A DNA stretch of 6,699 nt from Rhodospirillales bacterium (GCA_015654725.1 JAATGI010000301.1:1-6699), one strand, 5' to 3'; counted from the first letter of the stretch, positions 1 through 6,418 are shown. The notes: a model not told the origin generated them from the letters alone. Translations and numbers: made by a program.

Positions 1-1
1 C

Positions 2-67
2 AAGCGCAATGCCGATGGCAAGGGCTACACGCTCCAATACGATTTCGGACTCAGTCCGGCGGCTTGA
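2..67 (+). CDS. C-terminal fragment of an unidentified protein (partial, 5' end outside window)
   Basis: An open frame enters from the left edge and ends at TGA 65-67. It gives 21 residues ending in YDFGLSPAA. Third positions in this frame are mostly G or C, as in the neighbouring genes, while the other two forward frames look less gene-like. The fragment is too short to assign a family. It does not end in the Y-R-G-S motif typical of 5-hydroxyisourate hydrolase, so that obvious candidate for the missing pathway step is not supported here. The gene runs in the same direction as puuD and is separated from it by a hairpin. It could belong to the same purine locus or simply be a neighbour. Confidence 0.45.
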   Translation, partial: KRNADGKGYTLQYDFGLSPAA

Positions 68-79
68 TTCTTGAATGTG

Positions 80-113
80 AAATAGGAGCGGCGTCGGCGT
101 GCCGCTCCTATTT
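80..113 (+). terminator. Perfect 13-bp hairpin with T run, probable intrinsic terminator or leader hairpin before puuD
   Basis: Bases 80-92 (AAATAGGAGCGGC) are the exact reverse complement of 101-113, with an 8-base loop (93-100). The right arm runs into TTTT (111-114). It lies 12 bases after the upstream stop codon, which is the normal place for a rho-independent terminator. Because the arms start A-rich and end T-rich, it could also work in the reverse direction. It ends only 12 bases before the puuD ATG and directly abuts the probable ribosome binding site. It could therefore also act as a 5' leader or RNA-stability structure if puuD is read from upstream. The T run is short, so termination strength is uncertain. 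Confidence 0.6.
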
Positions 114-115
114 TC

Positions 116-123
116 GGTGGGGG
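116..123 (+). promoter_or_regulatory. Probable ribosome binding site of puuD (decides the start)
   Basis: The G-rich stretch GGTGGGGG sits just before ATG 126 and is the only plausible Shine-Dalgarno sequence nearby. It supports the ATG at 126 over the in-frame GTG at 99, which lies inside the hairpin loop and has no such site in front of it. Confidence 0.5.
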
Positions 124-125
124 CC

Positions 126-1316
126 ATGAGTCCGGTTTTCCTTGAATGGGCCAATTTGTTCGTCCGCTGGTTCCACATCGTCGTCGGGATCGGCTGGATC
201 GGCACGTCGTTTTTTTTCATCCACCTCGACGCCCATCTGCGCGCCGCGGCGGACGGCGCCAAGCACGGCGCCGGCAAAATCTGGCTCATTCATAGCGGCG
301 GCTATTACGAGGTCGAGAAGCTTAAATACGTGCCGCCCGGCAAGATCCCGGAACTGCATTGGTACAAATGGGAGGCCTATCTCACCGGCCTTTCCGGCAT
401 CACGCTTCTGTTCATCGTCTATTACCTCGGCGGCAGCGGCTTCATGGTCGATCCCGCCGTCGCCGAAATCGCCCAGCCCGAAGCCGTTGCCATCGGCATC
501 GTCGCCATCGCCGGCGGCTGGGCGCTCTATGAGCTGATTTGGCGCTCGCCCCTGAACCGGCTCGAAGGGGTGATGAACCTGGGTTGCTTCGCGCTGCTGA
601 TCGCGATCGCCTGGGGACTCAGTCACGTTCTGTCGGGACGCGCCGCCTATATGCATGTCGGCGCCATGATGGGCGTCATCATGGTGGCGAACGTGCTGTT
701 CGTGATCCAGCCCGGGCAGCGCCGCATGGTGCGCGCGAACGCGGCGGGGCAGGTGCCCGATCCGGCCTGGGGCGGCGCCGCCAAGCAGCGCTCGGTGCAT
801 AACAACTACCTGACCCTGCCGGTCGTGTTCGTGATGATCAGCAATCATTTTCCCAACACCTACGGCCAGAAATGGAACTGGGCGATCCTGATCGCGCTGT
901 TCATTGTCGGCGGCGGCGTGCGCTATTTCCTCAACACCTACGATCGCGGCGGCAGGGCGGCGCCTTATGTGCTGGGCGGCGCGGTGGTGGCGGCGATCGC
1001 GCTGGCGCTGGTGACCTCGGTGCCGATGAGCAGCGGCGCTCCGGCGACCGAGCGGGTCGCGTTCGCGCAGGTCCATGGCGTGATCGCGGAGCGCTGCATG
1101 CAATGTCACTCGGCGCATCCGACCGACGACACCTTCCGCGAGCCGCCCAACGGGGTGAAGCTCGAAACCCCGCAGCAGATCGCCGGCGTCGTCGCCAAGA
1201 TCAAGCTGATGGCGGTCGATACCAATGCCATGCCGCTCGGCAACAAAACCGGCATGACCGCGAACGAGCGCGCGCTGCTCGGCAACTGGATCGCGCAGGG
1301 AGCGCCGCTTGACTGA
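126..1316 (+). CDS. puuD: Urate hydroxylase PuuD (membrane-bound, cytochrome c-linked urate oxidase)
   Basis: This enzyme oxidises urate to 5-hydroxyisourate and passes electrons through a fused c-type cytochrome rather than to O2 with peroxide release. From ATG 126 the protein has 396 residues, typical for the family. The N-terminal membrane domain (DUF989) opens with the family hallmark RWFHIVVGIGWIGTSFFF (residues 14-31). About eight hydrophobic segments can be seen, near 12-33, 84-101, 118-138, 149-168, 176-194, 228-243, 251-268 and 280-299. The C-terminal part (about 310-396) is a cytochrome c domain. Its heme motif CMQCH is at 324-328, and the likely axial Met369 lies in NAMPLGNKTGMT. 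Heme c attachment implies that this part is periplasmic. The gene is first in the operon and overlaps puuE by 8 bases. A run of eight T at 210-217 encodes part of the conserved SFFF. The longer frame from GTG 99 was rejected because it begins inside a hairpin. Confidence 0.95.
   Translation: MSPVFLEWANLFVRWFHIVVGIGWIGTSFFFIHLDAHLRAAADGAKHGAGKIWLIHSGGYYEVEKLKYVPPGKIPELHWYKWEAYLTGLSGITLLFIVYYLGGSGFMVDPAVAEIAQPEAVAIGIVAIAGGWALYELIWRSPLNRLEGVMNLGCFALLIAIAWGLSHVLSGRAAYMHVGAMMGVIMVANVLFVIQPGQRRMVRANAAGQVPDPAWGGAAKQRSVHNNYLTLPVVFVMISNHFPNTYGQKWNWAILIALFIVGGGVRYFLNTYDRGGRAAPYVLGGAVVAAIALALVTSVPMSSGAPATERVAFAQVHGVIAERCMQCHSAHPTDDTFREPPNGVKLETPQQIAGVVAKIKLMAVDTNAMPLGNKTGMTANERALLGNWIAQGAPLD
1297..1302 (+). 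promoter_or_regulatory. Ribosome binding site for the TTG start of puuE
   Basis: AGGGAG lies six bases before TTG 1309, inside the last codons of puuD. This spacing is good and makes the rare TTG start credible. No ATG or GTG start with a comparable site is available before the conserved YPRDMVGYG block. Confidence 0.65.
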
Positions 1317-2235
1317 CGGCGCCAACTATCCGCGCGACATGGTCGGCTATGGCCGTGACTGGCCCGATCCGAAATGGCCCGGCGGCGCGCGCGTCGCGCT
1401 GCAATTCGTCATCAATTACGAGGATGGCGGCGAGAATAATATTCTCCACGGCGATGCCGCGTCAGAGGCGTTTCTCTCCGACATCGTCAACGCAGCGCCG
1501 CTCCTGGGCGTGCGCCACATCAACATGGAATCGCATTTCGAATATGGCAGCCGGGTCGGCTGGTGGCGCCTCAGGCGCCTATTCGTCGAGCGCCACTTGC
1601 CGGTCACGGTCTTCGCCGTGGGCATGGCGTTGGCGCGGGTGCCGGAGATCGCGGCCTCGATGGTCGAGGCCGATTTCGAGATCGCGAGTCATGGCTGGCG
1701 CTGGATCGATTACCAATATATCGATAGCGAGACCGAACGGGCGCATATCGACTTGGCGATCGCGGCGATCGAGCGCGTCGCCGGCGTCAAGCCCTTGGGC
1801 TGGTACACCGGCCGCATGGGTCCGAACACGCGCCGGCTCGTCGTCGAGCATGGCGGCTTTCTCTATGACGCGGATTCCTATGCCGACGAATTGCCTTATT
1901 GGGTCGAGGTCTCGGGCAAACCGCATCTCGTCGTGCCCTATACGCTGGAAGCCAACGACATGCGCCTGACCACGCCGCAAGGTTTCGGCAATGGCGAGCA
2001 ATTTTTTCAATATCTGAAGGATAGCTTCGATTTGCTGTACCAAGAGGGCGAGACCAAGCCGCGCATGATGTCGGTCGGGCTGCATTGCCGCCTGGTCGGA
2101 AGGCCGGGCCGGGCGGTGGCCTTGGCGCGCTTCCTCGATTACGTGCAAAGCCACGATCGGGTCTGGGTGTGCCGGCGCCTCGACATTGCGCGCCATTGGC
2201 GCAAGACTCATCCTTTCCGCAAGGCGGGGACATGA
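1309..2235 (+). CDS. puuE: Allantoinase PuuE (polysaccharide deacetylase-like, metal-independent type)
   Basis: PuuE hydrolyses the hydantoin ring of S-allantoin to allantoate in the cytoplasm. It is unrelated to the metal-dependent AllB/PucH allantoinases and was recruited from the NodB/polysaccharide deacetylase fold. The 308-residue product has the usual PuuE length and landmarks: NYPRDMVGYG (6-15), DPKWPGGARVALQFVINYEDGGE (20-42 region), ILHGDAASEAFL (45-56), the deacetylase-like SHGWRW (127-132), YTGRMGPNT (166-174) and LHCRLVGRPGR (258-268). The start is TTG 1309. It overlaps the puuD end by 8 bases and follows an AGGGAG site, so translation is probably coupled to puuD. The stop overlaps the next start as ATGA. 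The neighbours supply the pathway steps before and after allantoin, which fits this role well. Confidence 0.95.
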   Translation: MTDGANYPRDMVGYGRDWPDPKWPGGARVALQFVINYEDGGENNILHGDAASEAFLSDIVNAAPLLGVRHINMESHFEYGSRVGWWRLRRLFVERHLPVTVFAVGMALARVPEIAASMVEADFEIASHGWRWIDYQYIDSETERAHIDLAIAAIERVAGVKPLGWYTGRMGPNTRRLVVEHGGFLYDADSYADELPYWVEVSGKPHLVVPYTLEANDMRLTTPQGFGNGEQFFQYLKDSFDLLYQEGETKPRMMSVGLHCRLVGRPGRAVALARFLDYVQSHDRVWVCRRLDIARHWRKTHPFRKAGT

Positions 2236-4001
2236 GCGATCCAATCACGCTTGCAGCGCTCAATGCGATGGACCGGCTCGGCTTCGCCGCGACGCTGGGC
2301 GCCGTGTTCGAGCATTCGCCCTGGGTCGCGGAGGCGGCTTGGTCCAAGCGGCCGTTCGCGACCGTCGCGGAGCTGCATGAGGCGATGGTCGAGGCGGTTC
2401 AGGGCGCCGGGCACGAGGCCCAGATGGCGCTGATTAGGGCGCATCCCGATCTCGGCGCGGCGGCGGTGACCACCGATTTTTCCAAGCGCGAGCAGGCCTC
2501 GGCCGGCTTGTGGGCCACGCATTTCGCCGAAATGGCGCGGCTGCGGACGCTCAACCGGGGCTACCGCGAAAAGTTCGGCTTTCCCTTCATCATGGTGGTG
2601 AAGGGCCGCAACCGCGCCGAAATTCTGGCGGCGGCGGAAGAACGGCTCGGCAATTCTACCGACGACGAATATGGCCGCGCGCTCGCGGAAATCGGCAGCA
2701 TCGCGCGGTTTCGTCTCGAGGCGATTCTGCCGGATGGCGGGCGGCCGATCGAAGATTACTTGAGCGGGCTCGGCGAGCGGTTGATGCTCTGGGCCGATCA
2801 GCTCGCGGGAATCTCCGAGGAGCCGGGCGTGCTGACCCGTACCTTCTTGACGCCGCAACACCGCGCCGCCGCCGAACTGGTCGCGGGCTGGATGCGCGAT
2901 GCCGGCATGGACGCGACGATGGACGCCATCGGCAATGTCGTCGGCCGGTACGAAGGCCTGCGGACGAACGCGCCGGCGCTGATCCTCGGCTCGCATCTCG
3001 ACACGGTGCGCAACGCCGGCCGCTATGACGGCATTCTCGGCGTCATCACCGCCGTCGCCTGCGTCGCCGCGCTTCACGCCAAGGGCGAACGCTTCCCCTT
3101 CGCCATCGAGGTCATCGGCTTTGCCGATGAAGAGGGCGTGCGGTTTCAATCGACGCTGCTCGGCAGCCGCGCCATCGCCGGCACGTTCGAGCGCGCGGTG
3201 TTGGACCGTAAGGACCAGGCGGGGATTGCGATGAGCGAGGCCATGCTTACCTTCGGCCTCGATCCCGGGCGGGTCGGTACGGTCGCGCGGAAGCGCGAAG
3301 CCGTGCTTGGCTATGTCGAGTTGCATATCGAGCAGGGTCCGGTGCTCGAAGCCGAGAATTTGCCCGTCGGCATCGTGACCTCGATCGCCGGCATCACGCG
3401 CGCCACGTTCGAGATCAACGGCGAGGCGGGGCATGCCGGCACCGTGCCGATGAAGCTGCGCCACGACGCGATGGCGGCGGCGGCCGAAATCATCGTCGCG
3501 ATCGAAACCCGCGCGCGGGAGAATCCCGGGCTGGTGGCGACGGTCGGGCAGATCGCGGCGCAACCCGGCGCCACCAACGTGATACCGGGGCGGGTCAAAT
3601 TCAGTCTCGATCTGCGCTCGCCCGACGACGCGACGCGGCTTGCGGCCTATGCCGATATCGTCGCCGCGGCGCACGCCGTCGGCCGCCGGCGCGGCGTCGG
3701 CGTCGGTCTCGACCGCAGCTTCGAGACCGCGGCGGTGGCATGCTCGGCCTGGCTCATGGTGGAGTTGGAGCGCGCGGTCGCCGCCATGGCCCTGCCGCGG
3801 CGGCGGCTGCCGAGCGGCGCCGGCCACGACGCCATGGCGATGGCGGCGCTTACCGATATCGGCATGATTTTCGTGCGCTGCAAAGGCGGCATCAGCCACC
3901 ATCCGGCCGAGGCCATCACCGCCGAAGACGCCGAGACCGGCGCGCGCGTGCTGCTGGAGTTCCTGCGCAGCTTGCAGCCCCGGGACAACCGGATGCGGTG
4001 A
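2232..4001 (+). CDS. Bifunctional OHCU decarboxylase (UraD) / allantoate amidohydrolase fusion
   Basis: The 589-residue protein joins two enzymes. Residues 1-167 form UraD, which converts OHCU to S-allantoin. The catalytic His71 lies in RAHPDLG, Glu87 in SKREQASAGL, and LNRGYREKFGFPF follows. After a short linker (about 168-178), residues 179-589 form an M20-family allantoate amidohydrolase of the AllC/carbamoylase type, which hydrolyses allantoate to ureidoglycine, CO2 and NH3. The expected two-metal residues are all present: His255 (GSHLDT), Asp266 (GRYDGILG), Glu300/Glu301 (ADEEGVRF), His365 (LHIEQGP) and His556 (ISHHPAE). His401, Asn449, Arg462 and His532 (SGAGHDA) sit where the family holds substrate. 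Their spacing agrees with what I recall for E. coli AllC. Both halves therefore look active. ATG 2232 overlaps the puuE stop (ATGA) and begins the usual UraD N-terminus. The longer frame from 2085 is not supported. The two fused steps flank the PuuE step and are not consecutive. Confidence 0.93.
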   Translation: MSDPITLAALNAMDRLGFAATLGAVFEHSPWVAEAAWSKRPFATVAELHEAMVEAVQGAGHEAQMALIRAHPDLGAAAVTTDFSKREQASAGLWATHFAEMARLRTLNRGYREKFGFPFIMVVKGRNRAEILAAAEERLGNSTDDEYGRALAEIGSIARFRLEAILPDGGRPIEDYLSGLGERLMLWADQLAGISEEPGVLTRTFLTPQHRAAAELVAGWMRDAGMDATMDAIGNVVGRYEGLRTNAPALILGSHLDTVRNAGRYDGILGVITAVACVAALHAKGERFPFAIEVIGFADEEGVRFQSTLLGSRAIAGTFERAVLDRKDQAGIAMSEAMLTFGLDPGRVGTVARKREAVLGYVELHIEQGPVLEAENLPVGIVTSIAGITRATFEINGEAGHAGTVPMKLRHDAMAAAAEIIVAIETRARENPGLVATVGQIAAQPGATNVIPGRVKFSLDLRSPDDATRLAAYADIVAAAHAVGRRRGVGVGLDRSFETAAVACSAWLMVELERAVAAMALPRRRLPSGAGHDAMAMAALTDIGMIFVRCKGGISHHPAEAITAEDAETGARVLLEFLRSLQPRDNRMR

Positions 4002-5230
4002 GCGAACGGGTTTACCGCGCGCTGCACGATGTTCTCAGCGCGCGGCGCGGCGAACAGCGCCGCTTTCTCGCCGAGCTGGTGCGCGTGCCGAGCGACAATC
4101 CGCCCGGCGATTGCGCGCCGCACGCCGCGCGTGCCGCTGCGCTGCTCGAAGCGCTCGGCTTCGCCGTCGAACGCCACCCGGTCCCGGCCGGTCTCGTGAC
4201 GGCGAATGGCATGATCTCGGCGACCAATCTGGTCGTGCGTCATCGCTTCGGCCCCGGCCCGACCGTGGCGCTCAACGCCCATGGCGATGTCGTGCCGCCG
4301 GGTCGGGGCTGGACTCACGAGCCTTATGGCGGCGAGATCGCGAACGGCGCGATGTATGGCCGTGGCGTCGCGGTGTCGAAATCCGATTTCGCGACCTATG
4401 CGTTCGCGCTGCTGGCGCTGCGGGCGCAAGAGGTGAAACACGGCGCGGTCGAGTTGCATTTTACCTATGACGAAGAGGCGGGCGGCACGATCGGCCCGAA
4501 ATTCCTCCTGGATCGCGGCATTACCAAACCGGATTACGCCATCGCCGCCGGCTTTTCCCATAATGTCGTGATCGCGCATGATGGCTGCCTGCATCTGGAA
4601 ATCGCGGTCAGGGGCAAGCAGGCGCATGCCGCGCTGCCCGATACCGGCCATGACGCGCTTGAAGCCGCCACCGGAATCCTCGCCGCGCTTTACGCCTATC
4701 GCAAGGGTCTCGCGGCGCGGCACTCGCGCATTGCCGGCATCGACTCACCGACGCTGGTGGTGGGGCTGATCGCGGGCGGCATCAACACCAACGTGGTGCC
4801 CGATCTGGTGACGATGCGGCTCGATCGCCGCTTCATCCCCGAGGAAGACGGCGCCGAGGTCGAGCGGGAATTGCGCGCGGTCGTCGCCGAAGCCGCGCGC
4901 ATCCATCCCGGTATCGCGGTCGAAGTGCGGCGTATCCTCTTGGCCGAGCCGTTGAAGCCCTTGCCCGGCCAGGAAAAAATTCTGGCGCCGCTGTTGCGCC
5001 ACGCCGAGCGCGTGCTCGGCGAAAGGATTGCGGCCAACGGCGTGCCGCTCTATACCGACGCCCGTCATTACGCGGCCGCCGGCATTCCGATCGTGCTGTA
5101 CGGCGCCGGGCCGCGCGGCATCGTCGAGGCCGGCGCGCACGCCGCCGACGAACATCTCATGCTCGACGATCTCGACAAGGCAACCGAGATCGTCGCGGCG
5201 ACCGCGTTGGATTTGCTGAACGACGGGTAG
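3998..5230 (+). CDS. M20-family metallohydrolase (ArgE/DapE-like), substrate unknown, in purine operon
   Basis: The 410-residue protein has the M20 amidohydrolase/deacylase layout: a catalytic domain, an inserted lid (dimerisation) domain around 195-305, then the rest of the catalytic domain. Visible motifs are His95/Asp97 in LNAHGDVVP, Glu159/Glu160 in TYDEEAGG, His210 in QAHAALPDTG and His381 with Glu385 in GAHAADEHL. Two metal-site motifs are unusual. Where ArgE/DapE relatives have G-R-G-x-x-D-x-K with a bridging Asp, this has GRGVAVSKSD: Val126 sits in the Asp place, with an Asp four residues later (130). Where relatives have GEPT, it has AGFSHN with a His (188). The GTG start at 3998 overlaps the previous stop as GTGA; the ribosome site is weak, which suggests coupling. 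Position in the operon suggests a role after allantoate (for example a ureido compound or N-acyl amide), but this is inference. It is clearly different from the carbamoylase-type M20 domain in the fusion next door. Confidence 0.8.
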   Translation: MSERVYRALHDVLSARRGEQRRFLAELVRVPSDNPPGDCAPHAARAAALLEALGFAVERHPVPAGLVTANGMISATNLVVRHRFGPGPTVALNAHGDVVPPGRGWTHEPYGGEIANGAMYGRGVAVSKSDFATYAFALLALRAQEVKHGAVELHFTYDEEAGGTIGPKFLLDRGITKPDYAIAAGFSHNVVIAHDGCLHLEIAVRGKQAHAALPDTGHDALEAATGILAALYAYRKGLAARHSRIAGIDSPTLVVGLIAGGINTNVVPDLVTMRLDRRFIPEEDGAEVERELRAVVAEAARIHPGIAVEVRRILLAEPLKPLPGQEKILAPLLRHAERVLGERIAANGVPLYTDARHYAAAGIPIVLYGAGPRGIVEAGAHAADEHLMLDDLDKATEIVAATALDLLNDG

Positions 5231-5295
5231 CCCCCACCCGCACCGCTGCGCGGTGCTGCCCTCCCCCGTAAGACGGGGGAGGGTTGGGAGGGGGC
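5230..5295. repeat. Compact palindromic intergenic element, three-way-junction shape, probable bidirectional terminator
   Basis: Three nested or adjacent inverted repeats fill the gap between the convergent M20 and BMP genes. The outer arm pairs 5230-5239 with 5286-5295 (10 bp, one A/A mismatch). Inside are hairpin 5240-5256 (7 bp, 3-base loop) and hairpin 5259-5283 (CCCTCCCCCGT with its exact complement, 11 bp, 3-base loop), with 2-base linkers. It begins at the last base of the M20 stop codon. GC-rich palindromes of this look are a common dispersed repeat type in alphaproteobacterial genomes. Whether this one has copies elsewhere cannot be seen here. The position suggests transcription end or RNA protection for both units. 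There is no proper T run, so classical intrinsic termination is doubtful. Confidence 0.65.
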
Positions 5296-5313
5296 CATCG
5301 ACCAAAGAACGGC

Positions 5314-6405
5314 CTAATGCGGCAGGTCGCCCTCGACGCCTTCGACGTACCAATTGATGCCGAGGATCTTTTCGTCGGGGAGGTGATCGCCCATCGCGAC
5401 CTGCTCCTTGCCCGACTGATCCTTGATCGGCCCGGCGAAGGGATGGCGTTTGCCGCTCTTCACTTCGGCTTCCACCTTGGCGCCAGCCTCGCGGATTTTT
5501 TCCGGCACGTTCTTGTTGAAGGCCGGAATTTTCAGCATGCCCGCCGCCAAGCCGCCCCAGGTGTCGGTCGAGGTCCATTTGCCTTCCAGCACCAGTTTGA
5601 CGCGCTCGATGTAGTAGGGCGTCCAATTATCGACATTCGAGGTGACGCAATGGGTCGGGCCGAACTTGGCCATGTCGGAGGACTGGCCGAAGCTCCAGGC
5701 CTTGGCCGCCTCGGCGGTCTGCACCGGCGCCGGGCTGTCGGTGTGCTGACACATGATATCGGCGCCCTGGTCCAGGAGCGCCTTCGCCGCGTCGGCCTCC
5801 TTGCCGGGATTGAACCATTCATTGACATAGATGACCTTGATCTTGCCGTCCGGCCGGATCTTGCGGAACGCCAGCGTGAAGGCGTCGATGCCGCCGACCA
5901 CTTCCGGAATCGGAACCGAGCCGACATAGCCGACGATGCCGGACTTGGTCAGCATGCCCGCCATCGTGCCTTGGATGGTGCGGCCCTCATAAAAGCGCAC
6001 GGCGTATGTGGAGACGTTCGCGGCCCGATTATAGCCGGTGGCATGCTCGAAATAGACGTTGGGGAATTGGGCCGCGACTTTGATGGTCGGCTCCATATAG
6101 CCGAAGGAAGTGGTGAAGATGATCTTCGCGCCGTCTTGAGCCAGCTTGGTCAGCACCCGTTCGGCATCGGCGCTCTCGGGCACGCTCTCGACCTTGATGG
6201 TCTGGACCTTGTCGCCGAATTCCTTCTGGACCGCTTGCCGGCCGAGATCGTGTTGATAGCTCCAGCCCATGTCCCCGGTCGGGCCGATATAGATCCAGGC
6301 GGCCTTGAGCTTGTCCGCCGCGCGGACAATGTGCGGCATGCACACCAACGCCGTGGCGGCCACCGCCCCGCCGGCGCCGATCACGAAATCCCTACGCTTA
6401 ATCAT
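5314..6405 (-). CDS. BMP-family ABC transporter substrate-binding protein (PnrA-like), probable purine/nucleoside importer
   Basis: This is a periplasmic ligand-binding protein of the BMP/PnrA family, whose known members bind nucleosides or related compounds. The 363-residue product starts with a twin-arginine-like signal (KRRDFVIGAGG, residues 3-13), a hydrophobic stretch and a likely cleavage after VRA (about residue 29). Cys22 is preceded by Val, not Gly/Ala/Ser, so it is not a convincing lipobox. Family features are KLKAAWIYIGPTGDMGWS (32-49), the block around TTSFGYMEP (98-106), FYEGRTIQGTMAGMLT (138-153), VGSVPIPEVVGGIDAF (161-176) and SNVDNWTPYY (256-265). The start is supported by AAGGGAG six bases upstream. 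A permease gene lies just upstream on the same strand, the usual order for these transporters. The gene converges on a urate degradation operon, so a purine-type ligand is likely, but the exact ligand is not readable. Confidence 0.9.
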   Translation of the reverse strand: MIKRRDFVIGAGGAVAATALVCMPHIVRAADKLKAAWIYIGPTGDMGWSYQHDLGRQAVQKEFGDKVQTIKVESVPESADAERVLTKLAQDGAKIIFTTSFGYMEPTIKVAAQFPNVYFEHATGYNRAANVSTYAVRFYEGRTIQGTMAGMLTKSGIVGYVGSVPIPEVVGGIDAFTLAFRKIRPDGKIKVIYVNEWFNPGKEADAAKALLDQGADIMCQHTDSPAPVQTAEAAKAWSFGQSSDMAKFGPTHCVTSNVDNWTPYYIERVKLVLEGKWTSTDTWGGLAAGMLKIPAFNKNVPEKIREAGAKVEAEVKSGKRHPFAGPIKDQSGKEQVAMGDHLPDEKILGINWYVEGVEGDLPH

Positions 6406-6411
6406 GACTTG

Positions 6412-6418
6412 CTCCCTT
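6412..6418 (-). promoter_or_regulatory. Ribosome binding site of the BMP-family protein
   Basis: On the minus strand AAGGGAG stands six bases before the ATG at 6405, a near-ideal Shine-Dalgarno sequence. It lies in the 63-base gap (6406-6468) after the permease stop. I see no convincing promoter or terminator in that gap, which fits co-transcription. Confidence 0.75.

Noticed and set aside
64..114. Sigma-70-like promoter (TTGATT or TTGAAT with TATTTT) before puuD
   Set aside because: No pair has acceptable spacing, and the TATTTT element is the right arm of the hairpin.
99..125. Upstream GTG start for puuD adding nine residues
   Set aside because: It lies in the hairpin loop without a ribosome site, and the family N-terminus matches the ATG at 126.
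108..1325. Long minus-strand open frame opposite puuD
   Set aside because: It mirrors a strongly supported gene, has low-complexity Arg/His/Asp-rich content typical of antisense frames in GC-rich DNA, and shows no recognisable domain.
2085..2231. N-terminal extension of the fusion protein
   Set aside because: It overlaps puuE by 150 bases and encodes Arg/Pro-rich non-homologous sequence. ATG 2232 with an ATGA overlap begins the normal UraD N-terminus.
2208..3902. Minus-strand open frame of 564 codons opposite the UraD/amidohydrolase fusion
   Set aside because: It is a shadow of the coding strand. It is rich in Arg, His, Asp and Gly without motifs, while the + strand frame has complete active sites.
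3740..3997. N-terminal extension of the M20 protein
   Set aside because: It is an out-of-frame shadow of the amidohydrolase C-terminus. GTG 3998 in a GTGA overlap begins the expected domain.
6338..6342. Possible lipoprotein site at Cys22 of the BMP protein
   Set aside because: The residue before Cys is Val, which does not fit a lipobox. A VRA cleavage site a few residues later is more likely.
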